A DNA stretch of 64,000 bases from Phocoena phocoena (Eukaryota; Chordata; Mammalia; Artiodactyla; Phocoenidae), in NCBI RefSeq assembly GCF_963924675.1, contig NC_089232.1, forward strand, positions 44,804,522-44,868,521, written 5' to 3'. The notes beneath the pieces were generated by a model, which saw only the letters and a program-made list of their open reading frames with translations, made no database searches and was not told where the DNA came from. Position numbers and translations under genes: made by a program. Shown here piece after piece: positions 12,413 to 24,689 of the stretch (position 1 is its first letter; every line of letters starts with the position of its first letter).

Positions 12413-13852
12413 CAGGGGTGGGGAGAAATGGAGACACAGAAGGAGGATATGATAGGAATACACATGAATGGTAAACAAAGAGGGGCAAGACTGGGAAAAC
12501 CCTCTGGGAAGATGGATGAATGAACTAGAATTTAAGATATTTTGCTCAATGACATGCTGTAAAGCCCCTGAAACGTCTTTAAGAAAACCTAGAACCAGGA
12601 TTGATGTTATTCAGCAAGGTTTCCAGAACTGGGTTTGGTTGCAAGGGTGGCGGTAGAGAGCAGATCTAGACAGGCTAGGGAGTAGAAACAGGTTGTCAAT
12701 CAAACAAGTATTCTCAGTTTACACCTCCAATAGCTTCATTTTACAAACGAAACAGTCATGCAATAATCCTGCACAACAATTCAATGATCTTAATCGTGAT
12801 AATGCAAAATACACAAACTGAGGTTAAATCATAGAAAATCATAGGAGATTCCCTAGGAAACTTACAATACTGTATCCCTTATTATCTTAGTTTTTTAAAA
12901 TAGAATTAAAATAACACATTATGTGGCCTTTATGCTCACTTTATAAAAACTGAGGCACTGAAGAAATGAACTTATCTTTGCAAACAAACCAAACTAACCC
13001 ACCCAGCCCAAGGTCTGTGTGTTACCCTTGGTGCAGTGCACTCTCAAAGGTCTGTTCTTATCCCTCCCACCATGGTCCTTATTTAAAACAAGCAAAGACC
13101 AGGTAAGGGGTGTCCAGGCCACAGATGCCTTGTGATTCATGCCTCATTCCTACTGAGAAAAGCTGCCGTCTTGGATGGAAGGCAGATAGTAGAATTTTGT
13201 CTGTGACATGCTAATCCATCCTGTGGTCTTCTGGCTCTACAAATACTGTGGTAGAGCTAAAATAACAAAAAGGTCCAGGATTCTAATTCACCATGACCAA
13301 GCAAGAGAGTTCCAAAAGCAATGATGAACTGTGTAGTAAACTGACACATTCGTCTACGTGTGCCCAAATCACAACCAATCACCAGAGAAAGAAATGTGAC
13401 AAATACAGAGCAAGGGAAAAAAATGGAGAGTTAAGAAATAGCCAAAATATAGAGACAGAGAGATATACATATAAACTAATAGCTTATAAATTTTTATTTC
13501 TAAGACAAAGAACAAGGAAGGAGTATTTAAAATATTATCTTAGGTGGGGGAGTGAAAATGCACCAAAATAAACTGCAGAGGAAACTAAAATGCTTAAGTA
13601 AATAACAATAATTTAAATTGTAGACTGGCAAAAATGTGGCATATCAGATATGTACAAGGATGATAACTTTTTCAGCTTTGAAGCAACAGACACCAAGAAA
13701 AAGATCATGATTTCCAAAAAGAAACCACAATTAAACATTTACACAGTATAATAAGAACAAAACCAAAAAGTCAAAGATTGATAGAAATACTTGCATTAAA
13801 TGTAACCAATGTCAAAATCTGTACGATGTGGAGGAGGAGTTTAGGGTTTTCA
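12413..13852. other. Unassigned DNA
   Basis: No recognised gene or repeat. An open frame of 92 codons at 13,293-13,571 has no family resemblance and low-complexity composition. Confidence 0.4.
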
Positions 13853-14040
13853 CTCTGGAATCCTAGGGCTTGATGGCCAACCTCTGATTACCATTTATTA
13901 GCTGGGTAACTTTGAGCAACTAACTCCTCTTTAAGCCTCAGTTTCCTCATCTGTAAAATGAGGACCTAAGAATTCTTAGTTCGTAGGGCTGTTGGGAGCA
14001 TTAGCACAAAACCTGGCACATGACAAAGGACTGAGGAAAT
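13853..14040 (+). repeat. MIR SINE
   Basis: Sense MIR pattern: 'ttagctgggtaactttgagc', 'ctcagtttcctcatctgtaa' followed by 'aatgagg', then 'agggctgttgggagcatta' and 'cctggcaca'. It is diverged, with no TSD, as expected of an ancient copy. Confidence 0.8.
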
Positions 14041-15395
14041 GAGAGCTCTGAAGGTGACAGTGCTGCCGGATAAACAATTCACCCAAGGAGAAGTCGAAAG
14101 AAAACTTAAGTTTTTATTCCCTATCAACAAAATTAGAGTACCTTTAAATGCCATTTTATACTCCTAAGCTGCAAAAAAATATAACACCCAATGTAGGCAA
14201 AGCAATTCACTATTGGTGGTTCAGGAAAACATTACAACACTTTTAGAAATATGGTAAAATGTAGTAAAACCTTTATTAGTAGTTATACTCATTTACGTGA
14301 TAACTACTCATAAGTATTTATTCTAATTCAATATAAAAGAGACAGGCACTATAAAGTTAATTGCTTGCTAATTGATTTAAAAGTTTATAACTACATAAAC
14401 ATTGAACATTAAGGAAATTGTTTAATAAATTATGGAAAATAAACATGCTATGCCAGAATGCAGATATTTAAAATAATAATTACATTACAGTGATATTAAT
14501 ATTAAATGAAAACAGCAGAATACAAAATAGCATGTACAGTCTCATTAGAACTATATTTTGACATATACCAATACAGATAGTATTATGCAAAAAGAAAAAT
14601 GGTCAATTTCTTAGGGTAGTGAAAAAAACGAGTGATTTTAATCTCATATTTAAAAGCCTTGTCTTTCTAAAATCTATTTTTTAAAAAGATCAAGCCTCAA
14701 AATTTTTCAATGTATATAATTCTGTCCTTGTGTGGTCAAGGTCACATCAATTCATTATACACCACAGCTAACTTTAGGGACATTTTTCTGTGCAACACCA
14801 GATATTCATGCTTAATTACATTTACAAAATCAGACTGAGAAGAGGTATATATCTCTATTTCATCTCCTTATCTAGTTAGACAAGCTCCTAAAATCAAATA
14901 TAATTTTGTTCCAGACGTGGAAAAAGATTTTACAGACTGGGTACAAATTGACCGTTATGGCAATACAGAAAACTATTTGCAATGTTCTGAGGATTATTTA
15001 AAATATTGACTAAAGAGAAGATTTTAAAGTATAAATTAAAAACATAAGACTTAAGCTTAGTTTTTGCTTGTTAATGTTTCATCACATACTTATATAATAT
15101 CCATAACAATAAAAAAGAAATATGCATATACATCAATTGCCATGGAATATGAATAATTTCTTGTTTCATAAAACAAGATATGAGGTCAGTGAGTGACATT
15201 TCGCAGGCATTATAATAAAGTATTTTCCATGTAGGATGTGATAGGGTATGTTATGAATTTTATCAGCTATTATTTACTGATTGACATAATGTATGCATGC
15301 ATACATACATACATACATTAACTTCTCCATCAGGTAGAATAATCCACAGGAACAAAGCTAATGGTCACTGACAGCAATAAAAACATCTATAATTT
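14041..15395. other. Unassigned AT-rich DNA with a short (CATA)n tract
   Basis: About 1.35 kb with no recognised gene. A tetranucleotide tract of CATA units lies at 15,299-15,318. Parts may be very old repeats, but I cannot name them. Confidence 0.45.
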
Positions 15396-15600
15396 ACTGG
15401 ACTTTTACTATGCATTGGTCAGGATGCTAAGCCCTTTACACGGATTAATTCGTTTAATCATCCCAGCAGCCCTGAGTCAGGTGCTAGCTTCATCATCTCT
15501 TTACTAATGAGACACCTGGGGCTTGCCATGGGTTACACAAGAGACAAGAGGTGGTGAAGGTCTAAAATACAATATTGTCTGACCCCACAATTATTAACTT
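15396..15600 (-). repeat. MIR SINE (antisense)
   Basis: Reverse MIR pattern: 'gctaagccctttacacgg', 'gtttaatcatcccagcag', then 'ttactaatgagacacctggg'. The 34 bases at 15,522-15,555 inside it recur almost exactly at 17,598-17,631. Confidence 0.7.
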
Positions 15601-16594
15601 TTATGCTTATATTCAGTATACAGTTCCCAGGGTGAAATGAAAATGCATTTAAAACAATTTCAAACCTGGATTGCAATAAGAGTTTTTTTTTTAATTAGCT
15701 CTCAGCTAACTGAGAAGTTCAATTAATCAAAACACCCTAACATCCCCTGCAAACCTTCTCCACAGTGGAGGTTATGGCTTTTAATCAAAAAGTAAGTGGT
15801 TTACAAAATGGAGATAGTGGTGGGGATGCACAGTGAATGAAGGTAAGAATGCTGAAATATCTTGGAAAAGAAGACAGGAAGATAGAACTTAGTAAATAAA
15901 AAAGAAAAGAAAAGAAAAAAAAAGAATTTAAGTTGATCCAGTGGAGTTATTTATAACCCTTATGATTTGATTAGACACATCCTTATTCTTGCTGCAAAAA
16001 GAGTTGAGAAGCTGAAAAAGTATCCAGTAGACCAAAGTAATTAACAGATAATCATTGCATATATCTTACTTGGGCTCTAGAAGCAAGAAGAACAGATCCT
16101 TTGAATTTAAAAGCAAGCCTTGAATTTGACAAGAAAAATAAAATAATTCCAATTTAGAAAAATCATGTCTTTTTCAATTTCCCTAAGAAATCTTCCTAAT
16201 ATTTCAAAATACTATGTCAATTACTCTAAAATTTAACTTTTATTTATCATGCTTCCCAATATATGTTTGACTTTAAAAATACAAAATATTTCATAAGAAA
16301 TAAAATGACATTTTGTAAATATTTTTAAAGTTTTTGTTTAGTATTAGGGAAACACCGAGGGAAAGGAACTAGCCACCAATGAAGTAATGAAGGAAAATTT
16401 AATATTTGAGGTAAAATTTAACATAAGTGCAGAAGGATACTTATTAGGTGGTACAGAAATTTAGAATATAACTTAGTGAAAGCATAGATTTTTTAAAAAA
16501 TATTTTATTATTTTATGCCTAATTTCTATATAATAGAGAATGAAGTTTGGTTGGCACAAAAGACATAAACCTTTTTGTTACATGTACTATAATT
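15601..16594. other. Unassigned AT-rich DNA
   Basis: No recognised gene or repeat. An A-rich run sits at 15,897-15,925. Confidence 0.4.
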
Positions 16595-16604
16595 AAAAGT
16601 GGCA

Positions 16605-16800
16605 TAGGTTTCCCTGGAGGCACAGTGGTTGAGGGTCCTCCTGCCGATGCAGGGGACACGGGTTCGTGCCCCGGTCCGGGAAGATCCCACATGCCGCGGA
16701 GCAGCTGGGCCCATGAGCCACGGCCACTGAGCCTGTGCGTCCGGAGCCTGTGCTCCGCAACAGGAGAGGTCACAACAGTGAGAGGCCCGCGTATCGAAAA
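16605..16800 (+). mobile_element. CHR-type SINE (short form)
   Basis: Same short-form SINE as at 8.6 kb, with a slightly diverged head ('tttccctggaggcacagtgg') and box B 'gggttcgtgccccgg'. The tail is a short A run. TSDs AAAAGTGGCA flank it at 16,595-16,604 and 16,801-16,810, with target TT/AAAA. Confidence 0.93.
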
Positions 16801-17190
16801 AAAAGTGGCAAAGATAACTCCATATTAACAAATTTTTAAAATTTATTTGTAAATTTATACATGCACTTCACTATAACACTTGTATGTTTTTAGTATTAGA
16901 CATAAGTTTTAAAACCTATTTAGGATTCTCTAACTTCAATAATTTATCAGCACTGTCTACATACAATTATATTTCAAATTTTTCACCAGTATAGAAAAAC
17001 TGCCATAATTTGGGCAAGCGTCTGACATTTAAGTGTGGTGGTAATATTTTAGTTTCTGGGTGAGCCAGTTATATAAGGATGAAAATGCTTCCCATTCCAC
17101 AGCCACAACCTGCATCTTCTTGACCACTTTTTCCAAAATCACATGCCATTCACTGGCCACAGAAGGGTCTGGTCAAGAATGTGGGTGAAG

Positions 17191-17537
17191 GAGCTTCCCT
17201 GGTGGTGCAGTGGTTAAGAATCCACCTGCCAATGCAGGGGACACGGGTTCAAGCCCTGGTCCAGGAAGATTCCACATGTCGCAGAGCAACTAAGCCTGTG
17301 CGCCACACTACTGAGCCTGCGCTCTAGAGCCCGCAAGCCACAACTACTGAGCCCATGCGCCACAACTCCTGAAGCCCACATGCCTAGAGCCCGTGCTCTG
17401 CAACAAGAGAAGCCACCACAATGAGAAGCCCACACACTGCAACAAAGAGTAGCCCCCACTTGCCGTAACTAGAGAAAGCCCGCACACAGCAACGAAGACC
17501 CAACGCAGCCAAAATTAAAGATAAATAAAAGTAAAAA
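17191..17537 (+). mobile_element. CHR-type SINE (long form)
   Basis: A longer member of the same SINE superfamily. After the tRNA-like head and box B ('gggttcaagccctgg') it has repeated 'ccacaactactgagccc'-like units, then 'agagaagccaccacaatgag', 'gtagcccccacttgcc', 'gaagacccaacgcagcc' and an A-rich tail. TSDs of 16 bp with one mismatch (AAGAATGTGGGTGAAG / AAGAATGTGAGTGAAG) lie at 17,175-17,190 and 17,538-17,553. It looks older than the short forms. Confidence 0.93.
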
Positions 17538-17597
17538 AAGAATGTGAGTGAAGAGCTGGCTCATTGCAAATCTGTTATCACTACCAGAAAAGTCTCT

Positions 17598-17654
17598 CTT
17601 GCCATGGGTTACACAAGAGACAGGAGGTGGTCTGTCTCTTGTGTAACCCATGGC
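17598..17654. repeat. Perfect 23-bp inverted repeat (hairpin), left arm copied from 15.5 kb
   Basis: Arms at 17,601-17,623 and 17,632-17,654 are exact reverse complements of each other around the 8-base loop GAGGTGGT. Bases 17,598-17,631 (left arm plus loop) match 15,522-15,555 at 33 of 34 positions. The one difference from the source (A to G) is present in both arms. No retroposon tail or TSD accompanies it. The natural reading is a templated insertion plus a local inverted copy. Confidence 0.9.
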
Positions 17655-17836
17655 CAGCTTGGCCACTCACTGGCTGTGGGTCCTTGGCCAGGATACTTAC
17701 TCTTTCCATGCCTCACGTGTAAAGTGGGACAATAATAGGTATATCTAGTACAGTTATTGGAATCACTCAATGTTTAAGTGCTCAGAGCAGTGCAGGCACA
17801 TACTAATCACTCAATTAAGGTAAATTGTTATTATTC
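17655..17836 (+). repeat. MIR SINE
   Basis: Sense MIR core: 'gccactcactggctgtggg', 'cttggccaggatacttactc', 'gtaaagtgggacaataatag', then a 'gtgctcagagcagtgcaggc' tail region. It begins directly to the right of the hairpin. Confidence 0.7.
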
Positions 17837-18377
17837 AGTAGTATATCCGCATGTACAGAGAACTGTACACTATGATTATCTTTTAAAATTTTACATACAA
17901 ACACATAATACCAGAGATAATAATTCCTTTCCTACTGCCCAAAGAAAAATTAGAAATAAGCATAGGCTTTGAAACTTTATAATTACTTAGCATGTCAAAT
18001 GCTTAGTGGCAAGAATGAACCATCTATCAAACTTCTGCAACAATTCCAGCATTCACAAAATTCAAATTATTACTTATGTGATACACAGCAAAAAGGCAGC
18101 TTATTCTTAAGCACTATCCTTTAGCCATGTTTCTTTGAAAATATCTTGTTCAGGTCGTCTTTCCATATTTACTGCAAGGGTGCAATTATTCCACTAGAAA
18201 AGCATGTAGTACATTTGAGGTATTTCCCTAAAGAATTGTAATTATTATACCTCACCTTAGAGAATGACATAATCACTCCTTATTTGTTTTTTTTGTTTTT
18301 TAACCTTGAATTCTCCTCCAGGTTTCCAGTATGATAGTCTCTTTAATTACTGGGAAAAACAGAGAATAAAGGGAGAA
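17837..18377. other. Unassigned AT-rich DNA
   Basis: No recognised gene or repeat. Confidence 0.4.
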
Positions 18378-18392
18378 ATAAGAGCCTTTTTT

Positions 18393-18606
18393 TTTTTTTT
18401 TTTTTTTTTTTTTACGGTACGCGGGCCTCTCACTACTGTGGCCTCTCCCATTGCGGAGCACAGGCTCCGCATGCGCAGGCTCAGCGGCCATGGCTCATGG
18501 GCTCAGCCGCTCCGCGGCATGCGGGATCCTCCCGGACCGGGGCACGAACCCGTGTCCCCTGCATCGGCAGGCGGACTCTCAACTACTGCGCCACCAGGGA
18601 AGCCCG
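18393..18606 (-). mobile_element. CHR-type SINE (short form), minus strand
   Basis: Reverse orientation: a long T run on the left (the A-tail), then the SINE body, closing on the right with 'gcgccaccagggaagccc' (the head). TSDs ATAAGAGCCTTTTTT lie at 18,378-18,392 and 18,607-18,621. On the insertion strand the target is TT/AAAA. It is close to the short-form consensus, so fairly young. Confidence 0.95.
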
Positions 18607-18621
18607 ATAAGAGCCTTTTTT

Positions 18622-19689
18622 AACCAATGACAGCCCAGGACAGCCCCCTTTGGAAAGCAAGCATATGTAAAGACAATCTCTCCCTTGAAAGTCAATTACT
18701 CTCTTGGACAGTCGATCATCTACTTGTGTAAGTCTGAAGCTATAAACATCAGTTTTGTCAATGGATTCTAAATGCTGAGGGAGAGTAAATCACTCTGGTT
18801 TTTGAACTTTTTAAATTGCTCTAGTTTTTGAACTACCATTTTAAACAATCCAGTCTAGTAAATTGTTTAGGCTTATGTAAAAGTACAGACTGGAATCATT
18901 TTTATCATATCTAATTAATTATTCATTTCCAATTACATTTTAACAGATATTATACTATTTGGGTTAAAAGGCACTTTGCTGTGTAATATTTGTAATATTA
19001 CAAATATTACAAAAACTGTAAATAACTAAATGTCTCTCAGTTGATTAAATGCATACGTGTTGGCATCTGCATAGATAAATGCCTCTAAAGATATACACCC
19101 AACTGTAAATAGTAGGGACTTTTAGAAAGCAGGATAAGCTGGTGGGGGGTATGGGGGGTGTCTAATCCCACACTGTACATTTCTGTATTATTTGAAGGTT
19201 TTACGACCATTTTGTTTCACTTTTTCAACTTCTGTAAAGATTTTTTTTTTAAGATATTCTAAAAGAACAAGTTAGTGCCATGTCAGATAGGGTTGAGAAA
19301 AGCATGTCAAAAATCTTGGATTCTCTTCTGCAGTTCTACCACTGACAAGTTCATGAAACTGTGACCAAAATGGTTTTCCCCTCCTGTTGTGCCTTTCATT
19401 CGAAATATCTACTCAGATTTCACTAATACTGTCTTAAAGAAATAAAATTCTGAACATCTGTCATTTCTCAGGTGGGAGTACCAAGAATTTATTCATTCTT
19501 ACTATCACAATTATAAAGAATATAAAGTAGGATCCTTTATACATTTAATATAAATTAATTTTACTCTTTATATTGAACTTCTAGTTCTATTTCAGTCTTT
19601 TCCCTTCTTTCTTACCACAATAAAAAGAAATATGTGGGACCTGACTTAGCACATGGCTTCAGTATCTCAAGCAAAGTGATAAAACAGAC
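18622..19689. other. Unassigned DNA
   Basis: No recognised gene. The stretch 19,000-19,240 has the feel of an old 3' end ('tgtacatttctgtattattt', 'ttacgaccattttgtttc'), but I cannot assign it. Confidence 0.4.
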
Positions 19690-21323
19690 TGTGATCAGCA
19701 ATCAGACAAGAAAAAGAAACAAAAGCCATCAAAATTGAAAAAGAAGTAAAACTATTACTATTTGCAGATGACATGATACTTAATATACAGAAAAAATATT
19801 TTTTTCTAAAGTTTCCACCAGAAAATTATTAGAACTAACAAATGAATTCAGAAAAGTTGCAGGTTATAAGACTGATATGTAGAAATCTGTTGCCTTTCTA
19901 TACACCAATAATGAACTATCAGAAAGAGAAAGCAAAAAAAAAAAGAATCCTGTTTAAAATCACCTCAAAAAGAATAATACCTAGGAATAAACTTAACCAA
20001 GGAGGTGAAAGATTTATACTCTGAAAAAAATAAAACACTGATGAAGGAAACTGAAGATGATACAAAGATATGGAAAGATATCCTGTGCTCTTGGATTGGA
20101 AGAATTAACATTGTTAAAATGGCCATACTACCCAAAGCAATTAACAGATTCAATGCAATACCTATTAAAATACCCATGACATTTTCCATAGAACTACAAC
20201 AAATAATCCTAAAATGTGTATGGAATTGCCAAAGCAATCCTGAGAAAAAATCAAAGCTGAAGGTATCATGCTCCCTGACTTCAGATACTACAAAACTACA
20301 GTAATCAAAATACCATGGTACTGGCACAAAAACAGACACATAGATCAGTGGAACAGAATTGAAAGCCCAGAAATAAAACCATGCACCTATGGTCAATTAA
20401 TCTACCACAAAGGAGGCAAGAATATAAAATGGAGAAAAGATGGTCTGTTCAATAAGAGGTGCTGGGAAAACTGAACAGCTGGATGTAAAAGAAGGAGATG
20501 AGAACACTTCCCCACACCATACACAAAAATAAACTCAAAATGGATTAAAGGCCTAAATATAAGACCTGAAACCATAAAACTCCTAGAAAAGAACATAGAT
20601 AGAACATTCTTTGACATAAAACATAGCATACTTTTTTTGGATCTGTCTCCTAAAGCAAAAGAAATAAAAGCAAAAATAAACAAATGAGACCTAATCAAAC
20701 TTAAAAGCTTTCGCACAGCAAAGGAAACCTTCAACAAAATGAAACAACAACCTACTGAAGGAGAGAAAATATTTGCAAATGATATGATTGACAAGGGGTT
20801 ACTATTAAACATATATGAACAGTTCATACAACTTAGTATCAAAAAAATCCCTAAACAAACAATCCAATCAAAAAATGGACAGAACACCAGAATATTTTTC
20901 CGAAGAAAACATACAGATGGCTAACAAGCACATGAAAAGGCGCTCAACATCACTAATTACTAGAGAAATGCAAATCAAAACCACAATGAGATATCACCTC
21001 ACACATGTCAGAATGGCTATCATCAAAAAGTTTACAAATAACAAATGTTGGCGAGGGTGTGGAGAAAAGGGAACCATTGTACCATTGTTGGTGGGAATGT
21101 GAATTGGTGCAGCCACTATGGAAAACAGTATGGAGGTTTCTCAAAAAACTAAAAATAGAACTACCATATGACCCAGCAATTCCTGGGTATACACCCAGAA
21201 TAAAACGAGAACACTAATTCAAAAAGATACATTCACCCCATTGTTCACAGCAGCACTACTTACGACAGCCAAGATACGGAAGCAACTCGCATCCATCAAC
21301 ATACAACTGGCTTAAGAAGATGC

Positions 21324-21364
<41 letters not shown>

Positions 21365-21830
21365 CACACACACATACATACACACAAACACACAATGGAA
21401 TATTACTCAGCCATAAAAAAGAATGAAATTCTGCCATTTGCAGCAATGTGGATGGACCTAGAGAATATTATGCTTAGTGAAACAAGTTGGACAGAGAAAG
21501 ACAAATACTGTATGATATCACTTATTTGTGGACTCTAAAAAATAAAGCAAATGTATATAACAAAACAGCTACAGACTTACAGATATAGAAAACAAACTAG
21601 TGGTTACCAATAGGGAGAGAAAAGGGGAAGGGGCAAGACAAGAGTATGGAGTTAAGAGGTACAAACTATTATGTATAAGATAGATAAGCAACAAGGATAT
21701 ATTGTACAGCACAGGGAATTATAGCTGTTATTTTGTAATAAATTTAAATGGAGTATAATCTATAAAAATACTGAATCACTATGCTGCCCACCTGAAACTG
21801 ATATAATGTCCCAAGTCAACTATACTTTAA
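19690..21830 (+). mobile_element. L1 LINE copy B, 5'-truncated, older
   Basis: Begins inside the reverse transcriptase domain: 'LLLFADDMI' is readable near 19,750, so the FADD catalytic motif is still visible. It runs through the ORF2 C-terminus with several frameshifts, including 'YLGINLTKE', '[13 protein letters not shown]', and a Cys-rich '[12 protein letters not shown]' in one frame near 21,045. The frame stops at 21,538. The 3' UTR follows to about 21,830 and ends in a short A run. It is more diverged than copies A, C, D and E. A possible TSD (AAAACAGACT at 19,682 against AAAACAGCAGACT at 21,832) is too weak to rely on. Confidence 0.88.
21324..21395 (+). repeat. Compound microsatellite (CT)n(TA)n(CA)n inside L1 copy B
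   Basis: About 14 CT units, then TA units, then CA-rich sequence, immediately before 'caatggaatattactcagcc' of the L1 ORF2. In the intact L1 at 51.69 kb the same place reads 'cacatatacacaatgg', so the microsatellite grew from that seed. Confidence 0.92.
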
Positions 21831-21839
21831 AAAAACAGC

Positions 21840-22564
21840 AGACTAATCATAATCACCATTTGGAAATGTAGCACCTCTTAGGGGTTAGAATTACAGGTCA
21901 GCCCCTATTTAAGAGGGAGTATAGAACTTTCTCATAATCCCAGATGGAAAACAGTTTTCTCTCTCTCATCACTCTTCCTGTCTCTCCCTCTCTCTATATA
22001 TATATATTTAGCACAAACCTCAGAGCCTTTTTTAGTAATAAATTTTAGCACTTAATCAGCTTTACTGGAATCTAATTCAAACCCTTCACCTGTCATCTTA
22101 AACTGATTTCATCACATTTTCTTTTGAGAATTAATTCTGGATTTGCACACTCTGACATAATCCCAAAGAAACCAAACATTTAGAGATTCACAGGCACATA
22201 CAAACAGAAGTGAACTCTTACCCCTACATGCCTAAACAACCCCAAACAGTTGGGGAGAAAAGAGAAAATCTAGTCAAGTTGATATTTCCAATCTCTGAAC
22301 ATTGAGGTGATAAACATCTGATAAACTTTTGTTTTAAACATTTTTCTTCAACTTTTCTTTCTCTCTATAAGCTTACATTTGAAAATAGAACCATTAATAT
22401 TTTTTCACATGTAAATATTTCCCAGTAATGTTATCAATAATTTTAGAAAGTCTATTTTGAAGGCAGTAGAAATCTGTTGCAAATAAATCACATGACAAAA
22501 TAATTCACTAATTGAATTTTAAGACAGTTTATTTACCAAAGAAAATATGGGCACTTTCAAATAA
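21840..22564. other. Unassigned DNA
   Basis: AT-rich. It contains a small CT/TA tract near 21,960-22,010 and no recognised gene or repeat. Confidence 0.4.
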
Positions 22565-22565
22565 C

Positions 22566-23451
22566 TTTTTTTTAATTCATTTTTTTATCTTCCAGTTTTA
22601 CTGAGATATAACTGATATACAGCACTATATAAGTTTAAGGTATACATCATAATGATTTGACTTACATACATAATGAAATGATTACCACAATAAATTTAGT
22701 AAATATCCATCATCTCATATAGATATAAAATAATTGAAAAAGAAATAAATATTTTTCTTTGTGATGAGAACTCTCAGGATTTACTCTCTTAACAACTTTC
22801 ATATATAACATAAGAAGTGTTAATTATATTAATTATGTACATTACATCCCTAGTACTTACTTATAACTGGAAGTTTGTGCCTTTTGATCACCTTCAGCCA
22901 GTTCCCCTTCCCCCCATCCCCCTGCCTCCAGTAACCATAAATCTGATCTCTTTTTCCATGAGTTTGTTTGTTTGTTGAAGTGTAATTGACCTGTAGCACT
23001 ATGTTAGTTCCTGGTGCACAACGTAGTAATTCAATATTTCTATACATCACAAAATGATCACCACTGTAAGGCTAGTTACCATTTGTCACCATATAGTGAT
23101 ACTGTATTATTATTGACTATATTCCCCATGCTATAAATTTCATCCTCGTGACTCGTTTATTTTGTAACTGGAAGTTTATACCTCTTAATCTCCCTCACCT
23201 ATTTCTCTCATCCCCCTTTCTCACCTCTTCTCACCCCTCTGTCAACTACCTGTTTGCTCTATATATGACCCTGTTTCTCTTTTGTTATGTTTGTTCATTT
23301 GTTTCGTTTTTTATATTCCACATATAAGTGAGATCATATAGTACTTGCCTTTCTGTCTGACTTATTTCACTTAGCATAATATCCTTAAGGTCCATGCATG
23401 TTGTCACAAATGGCAAGATTTTGTTCTTTTTTACAGCTGAGTAATACTCCG

Positions 23452-23495
<44 letters not shown>

Positions 23496-23868
23496 AACCA
23501 CATCCTCTTTACCCATTCACCTATCGATGGGAACTTAGGTTGTTTCCATATCTTAGCTAATGCTGCAATAAATGTAGGGGTGCATATATCTTTTCAAATT
23601 AGTGTTTTGGGTTTTTTGGTGAAAAATACTCAGAAGCGTGATTGCTGGATCATATGGTAGTTCTATTTTAATTTTCTGAGGCTCCTCCATACTGTTTTCC
23701 ACGGTGGGTATGCCAATTTACAATCCCACCAACAGTGCACGAGGGTTCCCTTTTCTCCACACCCTCTCCAATACTTGTTACTTCTTGCCTTTTTGATAAC
23801 AGCCATTCTGATAGGTGTGAGGTGATATCTTTTACTAATATTTAACATTTCACGCCAGTTTGAAATGT
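22566..23868 (-). mobile_element. L1 LINE, 5'-truncated, minus strand (old)
   Basis: On the minus strand, C-terminal ORF2 pieces are readable: '[20 protein letters not shown]' and the following 'GCGEKGT' near 23,820-23,750, then 'TEYYSAVKKNKILPF' near 23,440. In the Cys-rich motif the first Cys is now Tyr (KYW for KCW). A long L1MA/MB-type 3' UTR follows down to about 22,566, where the plus strand shows the T-rich end ('tcttccagttttactgagat'). It is 5'-truncated near 23,868. Confidence 0.85.
23453..23493 (+). repeat. (TG)n microsatellite inside the minus-strand L1
   Basis: About 20 TG units. In the L1's own orientation it is (CA)n directly before 'aacggagtattactcagc', the same ORF2 position at which copy B carries its microsatellite. 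Confidence 0.95.
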
Positions 23869-24689
23869 CCAAGCAAGGAAAGGGCTCTTTCTGCCACTGG
23901 AATTGCTGAACTAACAGTGGGTCATCACTCTCAGTGTGATGACAGAATTCCAGTGCTGGATGGAACTCATGACTCTCTCTCTCTCAAATGGCCAGTTACA
24001 ACATATGGAAGTTAAATGAGGCCCCTTAAAGACACAACAAAATAATAAGTATGTTTCTGGTTTCCAGAGCTTTTGCTGCACTGTCAAAGATCACACTAGA
24101 ATCTTGTTTTGCTAAAAAATTAAATACTGAGAGAGGGTGCTAATAGCAGACAAAAACTTTAGTGTATCTAGAACACAGAAAGCAACAGGTTCAAGTTTAC
24201 ATGGAACCCAAAGCAAAAAACCTGCAACCTAAAAATGGGCATAAAAGTCCAAGCTCAGAGTCAAACAAACATAAGAAGCAAAAGTGGTCTTAAAGTCATT
24301 GGGATCCTCAATTAAATGACCTACTGCAGAACAGCTGGACCAATTATAAGTTCCTCCCCATCACTGTGCCATCATAACTGCCCTACCCCCACCTGCCCAA
24401 AACAATTAGCTGACAGTGAAAAGGCATCTGGCTCCATGCTAAAACCTTAAGATTTGCACCAAATGAAGCATTTCAAGGCTGGGAGACTTCCCTTCTCTAA
24501 GTGTTGAGGTCAAAGAAAAGCAGGGTAGAGGCTGTTGTAACTCCAGACCTCCACTGGGTAGAGATGGAGGTGGACAGAAAAGCTGTGTGTAGGAGTACAG
24601 CTGTCCTTACTTTGACAACTGTGGTAGAATAAACAGAGACCCCAGTGAAATAGAGAATAAAACAACTACAACAACAACAACAAAGTAGA
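23869..24689. other. Unassigned DNA
   Basis: No recognised gene or repeat. A short (ACA)n tract lies at 24,664-24,684. Confidence 0.4.

Noticed and set aside
19682..21850. Possible TSD for L1 copy B (AAAACAGACT / AAAACAGCAGACT)
   Set aside because: Imperfect, A-rich and with an internal gap; it may be chance.
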